A DNA stretch of 64,000 bases from an uncultured Collinsella sp. (GTDB lineage: Bacteria > Actinomycetota > Coriobacteriia > Coriobacteriales > Coriobacteriaceae). The stretch spans positions 124,001-188,000 of the forward strand of contig URPK01000001.1 in assembly GCA_900549715.1 (NCBI GenBank). The letters are read 5' to 3'. The notes beneath the pieces are model-generated. The model was not told the origin of the DNA and ran no database searches. It saw only the letters and a program-made list of their open reading frames with translations. Position 1 is the stretch's first letter, and each line of letters opens with the position of its first letter. The translations under genes and the position numbers were made by a program. Of the stretch, positions 36,736-48,767 are shown piece after piece.

Positions 36736-37385
36736 GATTGGCGCCTTACACCGCAGAGCGCACGGAAGGCTCTCGATTTGTGTTCTGGCCCCAGAATACA
36801 GGGCCTGATACTTACCAACTGTGGCATGGATGTAACATCTGTAGAAATCAACCCTTTTGTTGTCGACCTTTGTAAGAAAAACACTGCCATCAACTCTTTG
36901 GATGACGAAACTAGGGTGCTTGAGGGGAGCCTTTACTCCCCTCTGAGAGATGACTCATGTTTTTCGCTTGTCGTTGTGAATCCTCCGTTACTGCCGATTC
37001 CGGATGAGATTCCTTATCCCTTCGTTTGAGATGGAGGACAATCGGGTCTGGATAAAACACTTCGTATTCTTAAGGGTGGCGATACGCATTTAGAGAAAAA
37101 CGGTAAATACTGCTAATAGGGGTGACGACGATGGTGCGGGGGCGACCCGCGATGCTCTCATCAATACGTCGGATACTTGGGAAATCAGGTCTAGATGCAT
37201 GTATGATGATGCTGTGTGGCTATTCAATTAATCCGCGTTCCGAATGGGTGCAGGGTATAGCTGCGACATCGTATGCTTTTGACCCGGCGCGATACTCAGA
37301 TATTTCTGAGGCGGTTGACGAAGTTTATACGCACTATGCCGCGCAAGGCGTTTCGGAAGTTTGCACATCTACGTTACGGGCTTAG
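36736..37385 (+). pseudogene. Decayed SAM-dependent methyltransferase
   Basis: Reading through damage gives a class I methyltransferase: KALDLCSGPRIQGLIL (motif I), VTSVEINPFVVDLC, and VVVNPPLLP (the NPP motif). It is broken by an in-frame TGA at 37027-37029, further stops near 37112 and a frame change before 37122, after which ILGKSGLDACMMMLCGY and DISEAVDEVY continue the fold. A TGA at 36733 precedes the recognisable part. Not expected to be functional. Confidence 0.7.
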
Positions 37386-37510
37386 GTTTCTTCAAGCGAG
37401 CAGGCCGGTTGCGTTATTTCGAGCGATTTTTCTAGTCTAGACGACAAAAGGCAAAGGATTTGATGGGTATAAAACGCGGACGTTTGTGGGCGGATGCTCA
37501 AATCTATTGT

Positions 37511-37554
37511 GGCAATCGGGCGGTTGAAAAAGATATTTCAACCGCCCGATTGCC
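37511..37554. repeat. Perfect 19-bp inverted repeat
   Basis: 37511-37529 pairs without mismatch with 37536-37554 around a 6-nt loop, 145 nt before the ABC gene. No T-run follows. It could be a terminator for the decayed gene, or a mobile-element end. The rest of the 315-nt gap 37386-37700 shows nothing. Confidence 0.6.
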
Positions 37555-37700
37555 AGGTTCGTCGGAGGAGATGTCCGATTCCGACTCTCTTGTAGGAAGA
37601 GCTTGAGATCGTATTGACCCAAGGCAATCTTAAAGCAGTCTCATTGGCAAATCTTCGCTCCTGTTGTGTTGAGGTGTAAGGTATCAGTGATTGATGTTTT

Positions 37701-39356
37701 GTGGCGGGTAGATTGGGGCCTTCCTTGATTCGATGCGTTCTCTCGAGGTTCATCAGAGCAAAAGGGGCTTTCGTCTTCATTGCTATCACGGTGATTGGAA
37801 CCGCTCTCTCCTATGCCATGCCATACGTGAACGGGAAATTCTTAGATTTTCTTCTCGGTAACCGCAGCGAAAGAGACGCCGTACTCTTCGCGCTCCTGGT
37901 TGCGTCAATAGGAGTTTTCTCCACCCTCTTTACTTATTTTGCAGGAACACTTTCCATTCGCATAACCACGAGACTTTCCTTTGATCTTCTCAGGGAGGCC
38001 GTCTTGCGTTTTGAAAGAGACGATTACTTGGTGAGTCGGACCATCGATCCAGCCTATACAACGCAACGGATTATTTCCGACTCTAGCGTGGTCTCATCCT
38101 TCGTTTTGGCGAATTTTATCAGTGCGCCGCTGTCCATTGTAGCCATTCCCATCGTATTGCTTATCATATGGTCAATTGATTCAACTCTCGCGGTGTTTTC
38201 CATCATTCTCCTCATCGTGTATTTCTGTGTAATTACTGGGTTGAGGAAACTTTTGTATAGGGTCACGTATGAGAAGAAAGAGGCGGACAGCGCCTTTTAC
38301 GCCGCAATTGCATCGCAGCTTAATCAGATTCTCAACATTCAACTGACATCTTCGTACGGCAAGAGCGAACAAGCGCTCGACGCTGGGTTTAAGAGCTATT
38401 TTCCCAAAGTTTTGCGCTCCGGAAAGCTATCATATTCTCTGACATCGCTCGATGGTCTTTTCGCAGCGTTGTTTCAAGCGGTGATACTTGTTGTTTCCGG
38501 AGTACGAATCATTAACGGAACTATGTCAATAGGCGAGTACACTATCATCGGTACATACTTCGCGGTTCTCTTTAAGACTTTGAAAAGTATGATGTCATTG
38601 TTCAAATCCTATCAAGATGCCAAAGCATCATGGGATAGGACGGCTATCGCGACGAGAGAAAAGGAGAGATCGGGGTGGAATCGGACCGATTTAGCTAAAC
38701 TCGATGAAATAAATGACATTTCGGTATCTGATTTGGAATTCTCGGTTGCCCTTCCAGACGGATCTGTCCGAGAGGTCCTCGGCGGGTTTTCTTTCAAGTT
38801 TTCCGGTCCTGGTACATATTGCATAGTTGGGGAAAACGGAAGAGGCAAGACGTCGCTTCTTTACTTGATGCTCGGGCTATACTCATCGAAAGGCAAAGTA
38901 AAATACAACGGCGTGCCAATCGAAGAATGCGACTTGGATTACATACGTGCGAGAGAGATATCGTGCTGCCCACAGTCGTGCTTCGCGCCGGACGAAACGG
39001 TGAAAGAGCTGTTAGAGTATTTCGACACGCCCTTTTCTTCCTATCACCGGGGTGTAGATGGCCTACTTTCGCTGGAAAACAGCGTGAAGGAGTTGCTCGG
39101 GAAACGTTGCTCCGCGCTTTCGGGCGGTGAGCTGCGCCGAGTGTACTTATGGTCGGCGATTTCACGCAAGTCGTCAGTTTTGGTACTCGACGAGCCCACG
39201 ACTGGGTTAGACGCTGTAAGCCGCGCCGAGCTTGCGGCCTATGTTAAGCGCAACAAGCAAAGCCAGCTGATCATCATTGTCTCTCACGATGACGAGATGG
39301 TCGGCGCGGTAGAAGGGGTAGTGGATTTAGGCAGCATGTACCGGGGTAAATGCTGA
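37701..39356 (+). CDS. ABC exporter (fused membrane and ATPase domains)
   Basis: 551 residues; GTG 37701 is the first possible start, with no good ribosome-binding site, so the true start is uncertain by several codons. Six membrane helices (~20-290), then an ATPase with Walker A GENGRGKT from residue 377, signature ALSGGELRRV, Walker B VLVLDEPT, H-loop SHDD. There is no N-terminal C39 peptidase domain, so it would not trim a leader itself. It is convergent with the maturase/precursor operon and is its natural export candidate. AT-rich codon use differs from the flanking chromosome. Confidence 0.88.
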   Translation: MAGRLGPSLIRCVLSRFIRAKGAFVFIAITVIGTALSYAMPYVNGKFLDFLLGNRSERDAVLFALLVASIGVFSTLFTYFAGTLSIRITTRLSFDLLREAVLRFERDDYLVSRTIDPAYTTQRIISDSSVVSSFVLANFISAPLSIVAIPIVLLIIWSIDSTLAVFSIILLIVYFCVITGLRKLLYRVTYEKKEADSAFYAAIASQLNQILNIQLTSSYGKSEQALDAGFKSYFPKVLRSGKLSYSLTSLDGLFAALFQAVILVVSGVRIINGTMSIGEYTIIGTYFAVLFKTLKSMMSLFKSYQDAKASWDRTAIATREKERSGWNRTDLAKLDEINDISVSDLEFSVALPDGSVREVLGGFSFKFSGPGTYCIVGENGRGKTSLLYLMLGLYSSKGKVKYNGVPIEECDLDYIRAREISCCPQSCFAPDETVKELLEYFDTPFSSYHRGVDGLLSLENSVKELLGKRCSALSGGELRRVYLWSAISRKSSVLVLDEPTTGLDAVSRAELAAYVKRNKQSQLIIIVSHDDEMVGAVEGVVDLGSMYRGKC

Positions 39357-39724
39357 CAAGTGTAGTGCTACCCAACTGACAGAGATAACAAAAAAGCGAT
39401 GCAGATGCACGTAGCATTCAGTCGGTTCGGACTCGGTGCCTTCACGCCATCGCAACGCTTTCAGATATAGTTCTCATTCTCTTACTAAAGGAAACTTTAG
39501 TCTACGTTGTCTTGTCGAGACAGAGGTGAAGCGAAGTGTTGTCGCGACGTATCTTATTCCAGGTGGCTCAGTATCATCGTGAGAATCACACCAAAGTGTA
39601 CTTACAATTCTCGTGTCCCACGGACAACATGAACTGAGCATTGAGGTTCCACCCTTTGCTGCAACTACACGGGGTTGGACGGCAATGAATATGCCGGGCC
39701 GCATGCCACGCGCAGCGGGGGTCC

Positions 39725-39850
39725 ATGCCCCAGTATGTTGCCTACAGCAGCCTCGATGTCCACGCACACATCATCTCTGCCTTCGTGTTCAATCCGTTTG
39801 CCGGAGAGTGCGAGGGTTACAAGGCCGTAGAATACGAGCCGAACAAATGA
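39725..39850 (+). pseudogene. IS110-like transposase N-terminal fragment
   Basis: 41 codons from ATG to TGA reading MPQYVAYSSLDVHAHIISAF and ending VEYEPNK. The SLDVHAH-ISA pattern resembles the start of the DEDD catalytic domain of IS110-family transposases (usually D-V-x-K/A with the first catalytic Asp). The rest of the element is missing. The remaining sequence of the 39357-40053 gap holds only a hairpin and no gene I can support. Confidence 0.45.
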
Positions 39851-39948
39851 AATGCGGTATCGACGCATAGGATTAAACTGACGATTGCTTTGCACCGAAA
39901 ATACGCCCGGAAAGCCGCTATGGGTGGCGGCCCGGGTTAAATTGAGAG

Positions 39949-39985
39949 GCCCGTCCGATCACTTTCATGTGACGAACGGTCGGGC
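39949..39985 (+). terminator. Terminator-like hairpin in the island
   Basis: Imperfect stem GCCCGTCCG...CGGTCGGGC (39949 to 39985) followed by TTCTTATT. It lies beyond the IS fragment and before the convergent RiPP operon. Confidence 0.5.
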
Positions 39986-40053
39986 TTCTTATTCCACTTG
40001 CCAATGCTCGGCTCATATTGGAAGAAAGCTACGCTAATGTTTGCGTGATACTC

Positions 40054-40161
40054 CTATTTTTTCCGAAGAAAGAATCGGATAATGAAGAATAACAATAAAA
40101 AAGGTGCCAGATATAAAGCAAGTACAAAGGTTAATCCAACGAGACCTTGCAATAATGGCAT
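40054..40161 (-). CDS. 35-residue hydrophobic peptide in the RiPP operon
   Basis: ATG 40161 follows GGAGGAGTT, an excellent ribosome-binding site. The product is a single membrane helix with a basic end (core LVGLTFVLALYLAPFLLLFF, terminal RFFLRKK). Last gene of the minus-strand operon, 79 nt after precursor 2. Too short for ordinary gene calling. By size and position it could be an immunity or membrane-tethering peptide, or a hydrophobic partner of the exporter; nothing in the sequence decides. Confidence 0.55.
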   Translation of the reverse strand: MPLLQGLVGLTFVLALYLAPFLLLFFIIRFFLRKK

Positions 40162-40240
40162 AACTCCTCCCAGACACGAGATTTTGGTATTTGTCCCCAT
40201 CTTATTTTGAATTGGACCAAATAGTTCCTAGACACAAAAA

Positions 40241-40420
40241 CTACTCGTCAACTGGATCGCACCAATCTGCTGGCAAAACACAGCTTGATTCTTTATCGAC
40301 ATAGCACCAATCCGCAACAGGGCACTCGGCGATGTCGTAAAAATTGCATATATCAACTCCAAGACAACAAGGCTCAACGGGAGTATGTTCATTTGAACCA
40401 ACAGGATGGATATGCTTCAT
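40241..40420 (-). CDS. RiPP precursor peptide 2 (Cys-rich, Cys/Asp pairs)
   Basis: 59 residues from ATG 40420, AGGAG 5 nt upstream. Leader begins MKHIHPVG; core has seven Cys. Six of them are followed by Asp at short distance: C19-D23, C25-D29, C33-D37, C39-D42, C47-D52, C54-D58 (four at exactly X3). It aligns with precursor 1 (DIC-xxYD-, C-x3-D, WC/YC). The Cys-X3-Asp arrangement matches substrates of PapB-like radical SAM enzymes, which link Cys sulfur to an Asp carbon. Short length keeps it out of routine annotation. Confidence 0.8.
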   Translation of the reverse strand: MKHIHPVGSNEHTPVEPCCLGVDICNFYDIAECPVADWCYVDKESSCVLPADWCDPVDE

Positions 40421-40450
40421 AACAGCTCCTCACCTTAATCCAATTAGAGA

Positions 40451-40654
40451 CTACGTTTGATCAATGCCACAGTGATCTACAACGCAGATGCTGCCGCCAT
40501 CCATGTCATAGTCGCAGTAATCGTATGCACCACAGCCATCTGCTTTATCATAAACAGTACAGATGTCAGTAATGCCCAAGAGGCAGTCAAAAGACATCGG
40601 CTTCACGCCTGCCTCGTCGCCACTTCCTGGATTAATCGGATGAATATGCTTCAC
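40451..40654 (-). CDS. RiPP precursor peptide 1 (Cys-rich, Cys/Asp pairs)
   Basis: 67 residues from GTG 40654 (GGGAGGT 5 nt upstream); the longer open frame starting at 40702 has no ribosome-binding site and lacks the shared leader start. Leader MKHIHPINPGSGDEAGVKP, then six Cys each followed by Asp: C24-D30, C32-D36, C41-D45, C47-D50, C57-D60, C62-D65. Homologous to precursor 2, 30 nt downstream, and 169 nt after the maturase gene on the same strand. Confidence 0.82.
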   Translation of the reverse strand: MKHIHPINPGSGDEAGVKPMSFDCLLGITDICTVYDKADGCGAYDYCDYDMDGGSICVVDHCGIDQT

Positions 40655-40823
40655 GACTACCTCCCTTTGAGTGCAGAAAAACCTCAATATTGTGTATAAC
40701 AAACCAAGATGTCTAGTTCACCATATTTCTAGAATGGTTTCGGCGAACGTAGCAATAAGCTTCGCAGACGGTAATCAGAAGAACGAACACCTCCACAATG
40801 GTGACAGCAATGCGCTGAACCGC

Positions 40824-42182
40824 TTATTCCGATACAGTAGCTTCTCGTTGATTTTTCTCCTGCGAAGATGAGTGGCGGGAAATAAGGTCAAAAGCCATCT
40901 CGTAGCACATTTTTCTATATTCACATGATGCAGGGTGTAGACTCTTGGGCAAGTAGCCGTGCTCGTCTGCAGCCTCCCAGCTACAGCCCCCACCACAGAA
41001 AGACCGAGCCCAACAGTCCGTACAGTCAATTCTTTTTTCGACACCCTGACTCCAGTTTTCAATATACCTAGTTTCGTCAATTCCGGTGACGATGTTGCCC
41101 ATTTTGAATCGCATCATCCCGACAAACCTGTGACAGGGGTATACGTCCCCTTCGGGAGTCACGGAAATAAAACGCCTGCCAGCCCCGCATCCGACAAAGG
41201 CGATCCTGTTGCTCATAATCAAATCAACTGCAGTTTTCAATGTTCTAAACAAGGGCTTTTCCCCTTGATCAATCTGTTTGAGATATTGATCCGCCAAATC
41301 TATTAGGCCCGCCCTGATTTTGTTTAATGAGTGTTCGTCGAGTTTGATATTCTCATCGAATGAGCTCACGGGCGAGAAGTAAATCCTTCTGAAGCCCATC
41401 TCTTTAAACTGAAGATAGTCTTCAACAAGGTTACAGTTATTATTTGTTAAGGTCGCTCTTGCGCCGAAGGGGAACGACTCGGAAAAACGACGAACGTTTT
41501 TGTCGATATCGGAGAAAGAGCCGCCTCCCGTCTTGTACGGGCGCGATGCATCGTGCTTGCATCCTGTACCATCGAGACTAATCAGAACAGAAAACCCGTG
41601 CTCCTTGAAAGAATTCACAGCAGTGTCATTCAAAAGCGTTCCGTTGGTCGTAATAGAATAGGTAAAGTTTCTATTGGGGTATATTCTTTTTGAATAGTCG
41701 ACCGTTTTCCATATCAGCGGCTCGTTAATCATGGGTTCCCCACCAAAAAAGACGATTGCAAGCGTTTCGTTTTCCGATGAACTTGCGACGAGGTAGTCGA
41801 CCGCCTTGAAGGCTATCTCGTCTGTCATCAGCAGAGGAGACGTTCCATAATCTCCTTTACCGGCAAAACAGTAACTACAACCAAGGTTGCATGCATGTGA
41901 AACGTGGAGTTCGATGGATCTAAGTTTTCGAGGCGTGTCTTTTGTTAAGAAAGTCCGCTCAGACAATCGTTGATACTCATCAATGTCGTCTTCAAGTTCT
42001 GCTATGGTCGTTTGGTCGTAGCCTTTCGCAGCAAGTGACTTTGTTAGCAACTTCGAGTTGACCGTTCTTCCCGATGCTTCAAATATGCGAAGCGCATCTT
42101 CTGATGCTTGGTCAACCTGAAAGCAATTGCGAGTGACCTCATCGAAGCAGTAACGACGATCACTTACTGAGAAAAAATGCAT
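40824..42182 (-). CDS. Radical SAM/SPASM peptide maturase
   Basis: 452 residues from ATG 42182 (GAGGA upstream; GTG 42212 would add ten). A ~90-residue N-terminal region (HFFSVSDRRYCFDEVTRNCF), plausibly the precursor-recognition part, precedes the radical SAM cluster C98-X3-C102-X2-C105. The C-terminal SPASM domain has ISVTPEGDVYPCHRF, C387-X2-C390, C396-X3-C400 and further Cys near the end for auxiliary Fe-S clusters. Such enzymes install thioether crosslinks in Cys-rich peptides (sactipeptides, SCIFF and other ranthipeptides). The Cys/Asp pattern of the adjacent precursors points to the ranthipeptide type. Confidence 0.9.
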   Translation of the reverse strand: MHFFSVSDRRYCFDEVTRNCFQVDQASEDALRIFEASGRTVNSKLLTKSLAAKGYDQTTIAELEDDIDEYQRLSERTFLTKDTPRKLRSIELHVSHACNLGCSYCFAGKGDYGTSPLLMTDEIAFKAVDYLVASSSENETLAIVFFGGEPMINEPLIWKTVDYSKRIYPNRNFTYSITTNGTLLNDTAVNSFKEHGFSVLISLDGTGCKHDASRPYKTGGGSFSDIDKNVRRFSESFPFGARATLTNNNCNLVEDYLQFKEMGFRRIYFSPVSSFDENIKLDEHSLNKIRAGLIDLADQYLKQIDQGEKPLFRTLKTAVDLIMSNRIAFVGCGAGRRFISVTPEGDVYPCHRFVGMMRFKMGNIVTGIDETRYIENWSQGVEKRIDCTDCWARSFCGGGCSWEAADEHGYLPKSLHPASCEYRKMCYEMAFDLISRHSSSQEKNQREATVSE

Positions 42183-42736
42183 ACGTTCCTCAATTTCATG
42201 CTGGACTGGCACTAACCTTGTTTATTGTTACGCAGCTATAAAAAACCACCAGCGGGGATTCGGTGTGCGGCCCAATCGGACTCCCAAAAGGTTCTATTTG
42301 AGACTGGCAAGCTTTGTGTTGTTGGCACTTCGACAGCGCTCTTTATTCCAACATGGAGCCTCGCAGTTTGAGTCGACTTGCCTCTGGAAGGTCCGATCTC
42401 AACTTGATTTAGGATGAAAACAGATTACAGGCGCGCTCCTCTAGAAAGAAAGGAAACCAATCGCCGCCTTTCACCAGGAAAGTTTTTATAGCCCACCTCG
42501 AGCAAAATGAAAGATGCGAGAGCGATTGGGGAACAACGCGAATCTCCCCTTTTGGGTGGGAGCGAGCCTTCAGCCACCGGCGAACGACTCGCCCTGGTCA
42601 GAATCTGGAAGTGGTGCCGGGCCGCTTGGGCCTCCCCGGTGACTTCGTGGGGCTTACCTGCCTGACGTCGAGGAGTACATCCGCAAGATTCGTTCCCTAT
42701 GCCGTTTGCTCTCACGCCCGCCTTGGTTCCAAGTCG
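42183..42736. other. Gene-poor junction between the RiPP operon and the FHA fragment
   Basis: Presumably holds the maturase promoter on the minus strand. A 51-codon frame from ATG 42509 (MKDARAIGEQRESPLLGGSE) and a short stretch reading LPDVEEYIRKIRSLC near 42660 look like debris of unrecognised genes. I cannot support a working gene here. Confidence 0.4.
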
Positions 42737-43105
42737 GGCGAGCACGAGGTCGCGCCGGCGCATCCGCTGGGACTGCTGCGCGTGCAAAACGGCTACGCGG
42801 TGAGCGTCCCGCGCTGGATTCAGCCGAGTGAGGAAGGCGTCGAGATCGGCGCGCTGGCAACGGGGGAGGGCGGCATCACCGATGTGGGCGATGACGTTTC
42901 GGCTCGCCATGCCCACGTGTGGTGCGATGACCAAAATGTCTGGTACGTTGAGGACCTGTCGTCCACCAACGGAACCGTGGTGGTAAACGACGCGACGAAC
43001 GTCTGCACCCAGGTCGAGCCCGGCCGCTCCGCCCAGCTCAACCCCGGTGACGAGCTCAAGCTCGGAGAATCCACAACCTACGCCATCCTCCTCGGCGCCC
43101 TCTGA
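42737..43105 (+). pseudogene. Truncated duplicate of the FHA-domain gene
   Basis: Encodes a complete FHA domain (DVGDDVSARHAHVWC, DLSSTNGTVVVN) nearly identical in protein to the last ~120 residues of the gene at 35497, but the helical N-terminal domain is absent. The open frame extends upstream to 42611 without recognisable sequence or a ribosome-binding site. It appears to be the displaced original, or imported, 3' end left by insertion of the island. Confidence 0.8.
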
Positions 43106-43123
43106 CTCATCTCCTAAATAAGT

Positions 43124-43184
43124 TGCGGTGAAATAGGGGCTGTTTAAGGCTACGGCCGGCAAAAACAGTTCCTATTTCACCGCA
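43124..43184. repeat. Long inverted repeat TGCGGTGAAATAGG...
   Basis: 22-nt arms 43124-43145 and 43163-43184 pair with two mismatches around a 17-nt loop. Located 18 nt after the FHA fragment; same style as the other palindromic intergenic repeats of this window. Confidence 0.65.
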
Positions 43185-43582
43185 GCTGCCATTTGGTCCC
43201 TCGGTGACGGAAGGATCAATTTTGCCCTTGATGGTCACCCAAGGTAAACCTTTACCGCCCACCTATATTTGTCGAAATTACACTTGACGGCGGGGTACAA
43301 TAAACCCGCATGCGGATTTCCGTTGCGGGCGCTTCCCATCGCCGGGGCGTGCCCGGGAGCATCCGGCATGCGGCCTTTGCGGCGCTCGGTCATGTGCAAG
43401 ACGGGTAGCTGGGCCTGTGGAGCGCGTGAAGCCCTCCTCGCCTCGGCATGCCTTCTCTCCACGCCATGCACCTGCTGCCAAGTCCGCCTGCCAGATGATC
43501 GGAAGCAACAACGAAAATCCCATCACGCCAACATCCCGGCGATCGCCGGGGCCTGTATACCTATATGAGAGGAGAGGGGTAT
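43185..43582 (+). promoter_or_regulatory. Upstream region of nifJ
   Basis: No gene seen. TACAAT at 43296-43301 is a good -10 but lacks a well-spaced -35; if used, the mRNA leader would be about 280 nt, unusually long, and it contains several GC-rich inverted repeats (43365-43480). GAGGGG just before ATG 43583 is the ribosome-binding site. Confidence 0.4.
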
Positions 43583-47122
<3,540 letters not shown>

Positions 47123-47173
47123 GTCTCCCACCGCAGGATCTGAGGGCTAACCTTCGCGGACGTCCTCGGACAT

Positions 47174-47221
47174 GAAAGAACCCCCGCTGCGCAGTTCACT
47201 ACGTGCGGCGGGGGTTCTTTC
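47174..47221 (+). terminator. Terminator of nifJ
   Basis: Long stem GAAAGAACCCCCGC.../...GCGGGGGTTCTTTC (47174 to 47221) with one mismatch near the loop. Its palindromic A and T ends allow function on both strands. Confidence 0.8.
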
Positions 47222-47304
47222 GTCCCGGTCGCTGTTTCGCGACTTTGCCGCGAAAGGCGCGTTACTTTGGGCGTGGAAGGGACTGGATTGTGGATTTGGA
47301 TGAT

Positions 47305-48666
47305 CTAGAGAGATATGGGCGCAAACGAGAAATCGTTGTTGGGGTCGTCCTTTTCCATAAACTCATCGAGACAGAATGTCATATAAATTGGGACGTACAG
47401 GACCTTGCCCTCTTTGCTAAGGTTCTCGCGGCTTAACACAACGGCCTCGGGAATTTTGTACTCGCTCACACTCATCAGACGGTCGAGCGCCGTATGCGCT
47501 CGAACCTTCTTGCCCGATTTGACCTCGATCGGGACAACATGCCCGCTGGTGCCCTCGACCACAAAGTCAACTTCGCCGACTTCGCGTGTCTGGTAGTACC
47601 ACGCATCCGCCCCGAGAGCAACAAGCTCCTGCGCGACCACGTTCTCGTAGAGGCCGCCGAGGTTGGGGGTTTTCATATCAAGATAGACGGCGCGTGCCGT
47701 GCTGCCGGGATATCGCGATGCGAGCATTCCTGTATCAGACTCGTATAGTTTAAAAGCTGTCGCTTTCTCCGTCCTCTTGAGAGGACTCCGTGCCTCCGTC
47801 ACCTGGGGAACCATCACTCCAACGCCCGCGTTCACCAGCCATAGGAAATCCCGCTCGTATTTTTGAAGACGAGCCCCCTCTCCCAGAGACGAAACAACAA
47901 AGCGATGAGACTCCGCCTCAAGTTGAACCGGAATTTGCTCGAAAATCGAGCGAACGTTAAACGCTCGAGTCGATGCATATTTAGAGATATCACTTTTGTA
48001 CTGATCGACTAGCTGAATTTGAAGCTCACGCGTTCTCACGAGCGAATAACCCGAATCGATATAGTTCTGAACGACCTCCGGCATGCCGCCGCAAACGATA
48101 TAGGCTCTAAAGTTCTTGAGCATCGCCTCATGAATATAGTTTTCGACGGGTCGCCTTTCGACAAGGCGGCTGCGAATTCCTGCAAGCACATTCTCGCTGA
48201 CGCTGTTTGCCCAACAAAACTCTTCAAAATCCATCGGCCGCATAACAATGTGCTCGACATACCCTACCGGAAAAGAAGAGATTCCCCTAAACTCGGTCCC
48301 AAGCATAGACCCCGAGAAGACATAGCTAAAGCGCCCGTCCTCGACCAATGCCTTCATAAGCGTGACAATCTGCGGATACTCCTGAATCTCGTCGACAAAG
48401 ATAAGGGTATCTCCCTCAACAAGCGGTGCGTCTGCAAGAAGGGCCACACGGTTGATAAAGTCAATGGCGTTCTTGGCGCCAGCAAGTACATCCTTTGCCT
48501 CGGTATCGAGCAGCAAATTGACCTCATAATACGATGCGTAGTTGTCTTTTCCAAACGTGCGAATCGCATAGCTCTTGCCTATCTGACGTGCGCCAGTAAC
48601 AAGCATGGCCTTATTAGAGTTATTCTTCCAGCTCAAAAGCCTGTCAGTGACCTTACGGCGTAGCAT
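47305..48666 (-). CDS. AAA ATPase with C-terminal DUF4143
   Basis: 453 residues. Walker A GARQIGKS (~25-32), Walker B FVDEIQE, sensor region FSGSMLG, a middle helical domain, and a C-terminal DUF4143 nuclease-like fold (NLGGLYENVVAQEL, then EVDFVVEG and PIEVKSGKK, the D/E-x-K residues of a PD-(D/E)XK-like site). This widespread accessory family is of unclear function and is often found alone. Its promoter region carries 34-bp direct repeats. Lower GC than nifJ suggests horizontal acquisition. Confidence 0.88.
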   Translation of the reverse strand: MLRRKVTDRLLSWKNNSNKAMLVTGARQIGKSYAIRTFGKDNYASYYEVNLLLDTEAKDVLAGAKNAIDFINRVALLADAPLVEGDTLIFVDEIQEYPQIVTLMKALVEDGRFSYVFSGSMLGTEFRGISSFPVGYVEHIVMRPMDFEEFCWANSVSENVLAGIRSRLVERRPVENYIHEAMLKNFRAYIVCGGMPEVVQNYIDSGYSLVRTRELQIQLVDQYKSDISKYASTRAFNVRSIFEQIPVQLEAESHRFVVSSLGEGARLQKYERDFLWLVNAGVGVMVPQVTEARSPLKRTEKATAFKLYESDTGMLASRYPGSTARAVYLDMKTPNLGGLYENVVAQELVALGADAWYYQTREVGEVDFVVEGTSGHVVPIEVKSGKKVRAHTALDRLMSVSEYKIPEAVVLSRENLSKEGKVLYVPIYMTFCLDEFMEKDDPNNDFSFAPISL

Positions 48667-48681
48667 TAAAACCCCTAAATG

Positions 48682-48767
48682 ACAAAAATTGGCAAATAGA
48701 TTTGCCCCTAATCATACAAAAATTTGCGAATAGATTTGCCCCAAATCATACAAAAAATGGCAGATAG
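48682..48767. repeat. 34-bp direct repeats upstream of the ATPase gene
   Basis: Copies begin at 48682, 48716 and 48750 (ACAAAAATTGGCAAATAGAT, ACAAAAATTTGCGAATAGAT and a shortened third), two full plus half, constant 34-bp period. They lie 16 nt from the start codon, so they overlap the promoter and could be repressor-binding sites. Confidence 0.75.

Larger units (their letters stand above)
36436..42736. other. Accessory island between the FHA gene and nifJ
   Basis: About 6.3 kb that is clearly more AT-rich than its flanks and holds decayed genes, an IS remnant, an ABC exporter and a RiPP operon. It is bounded by two versions of the FHA gene 3' end; the similarity continues ~120 nt past the stop (36500-36560 against 43195-43252), which suggests the original order was FHA gene directly followed by nifJ. 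Confidence 0.7.

Noticed and set aside
36705..37385. Two or three separate small genes in the island
   Set aside because: Their translations join into one methyltransferase fold interrupted by stops, so they are pieces of a single pseudogene.
40700..40823. Extra small membrane peptide directly after the maturase stop (frame reading VTIVEVFVLLITVC)
   Set aside because: It is in the maturase frame just past the stop and has no start codon with a ribosome-binding site at a usable distance. Possible read-through, but not supportable.
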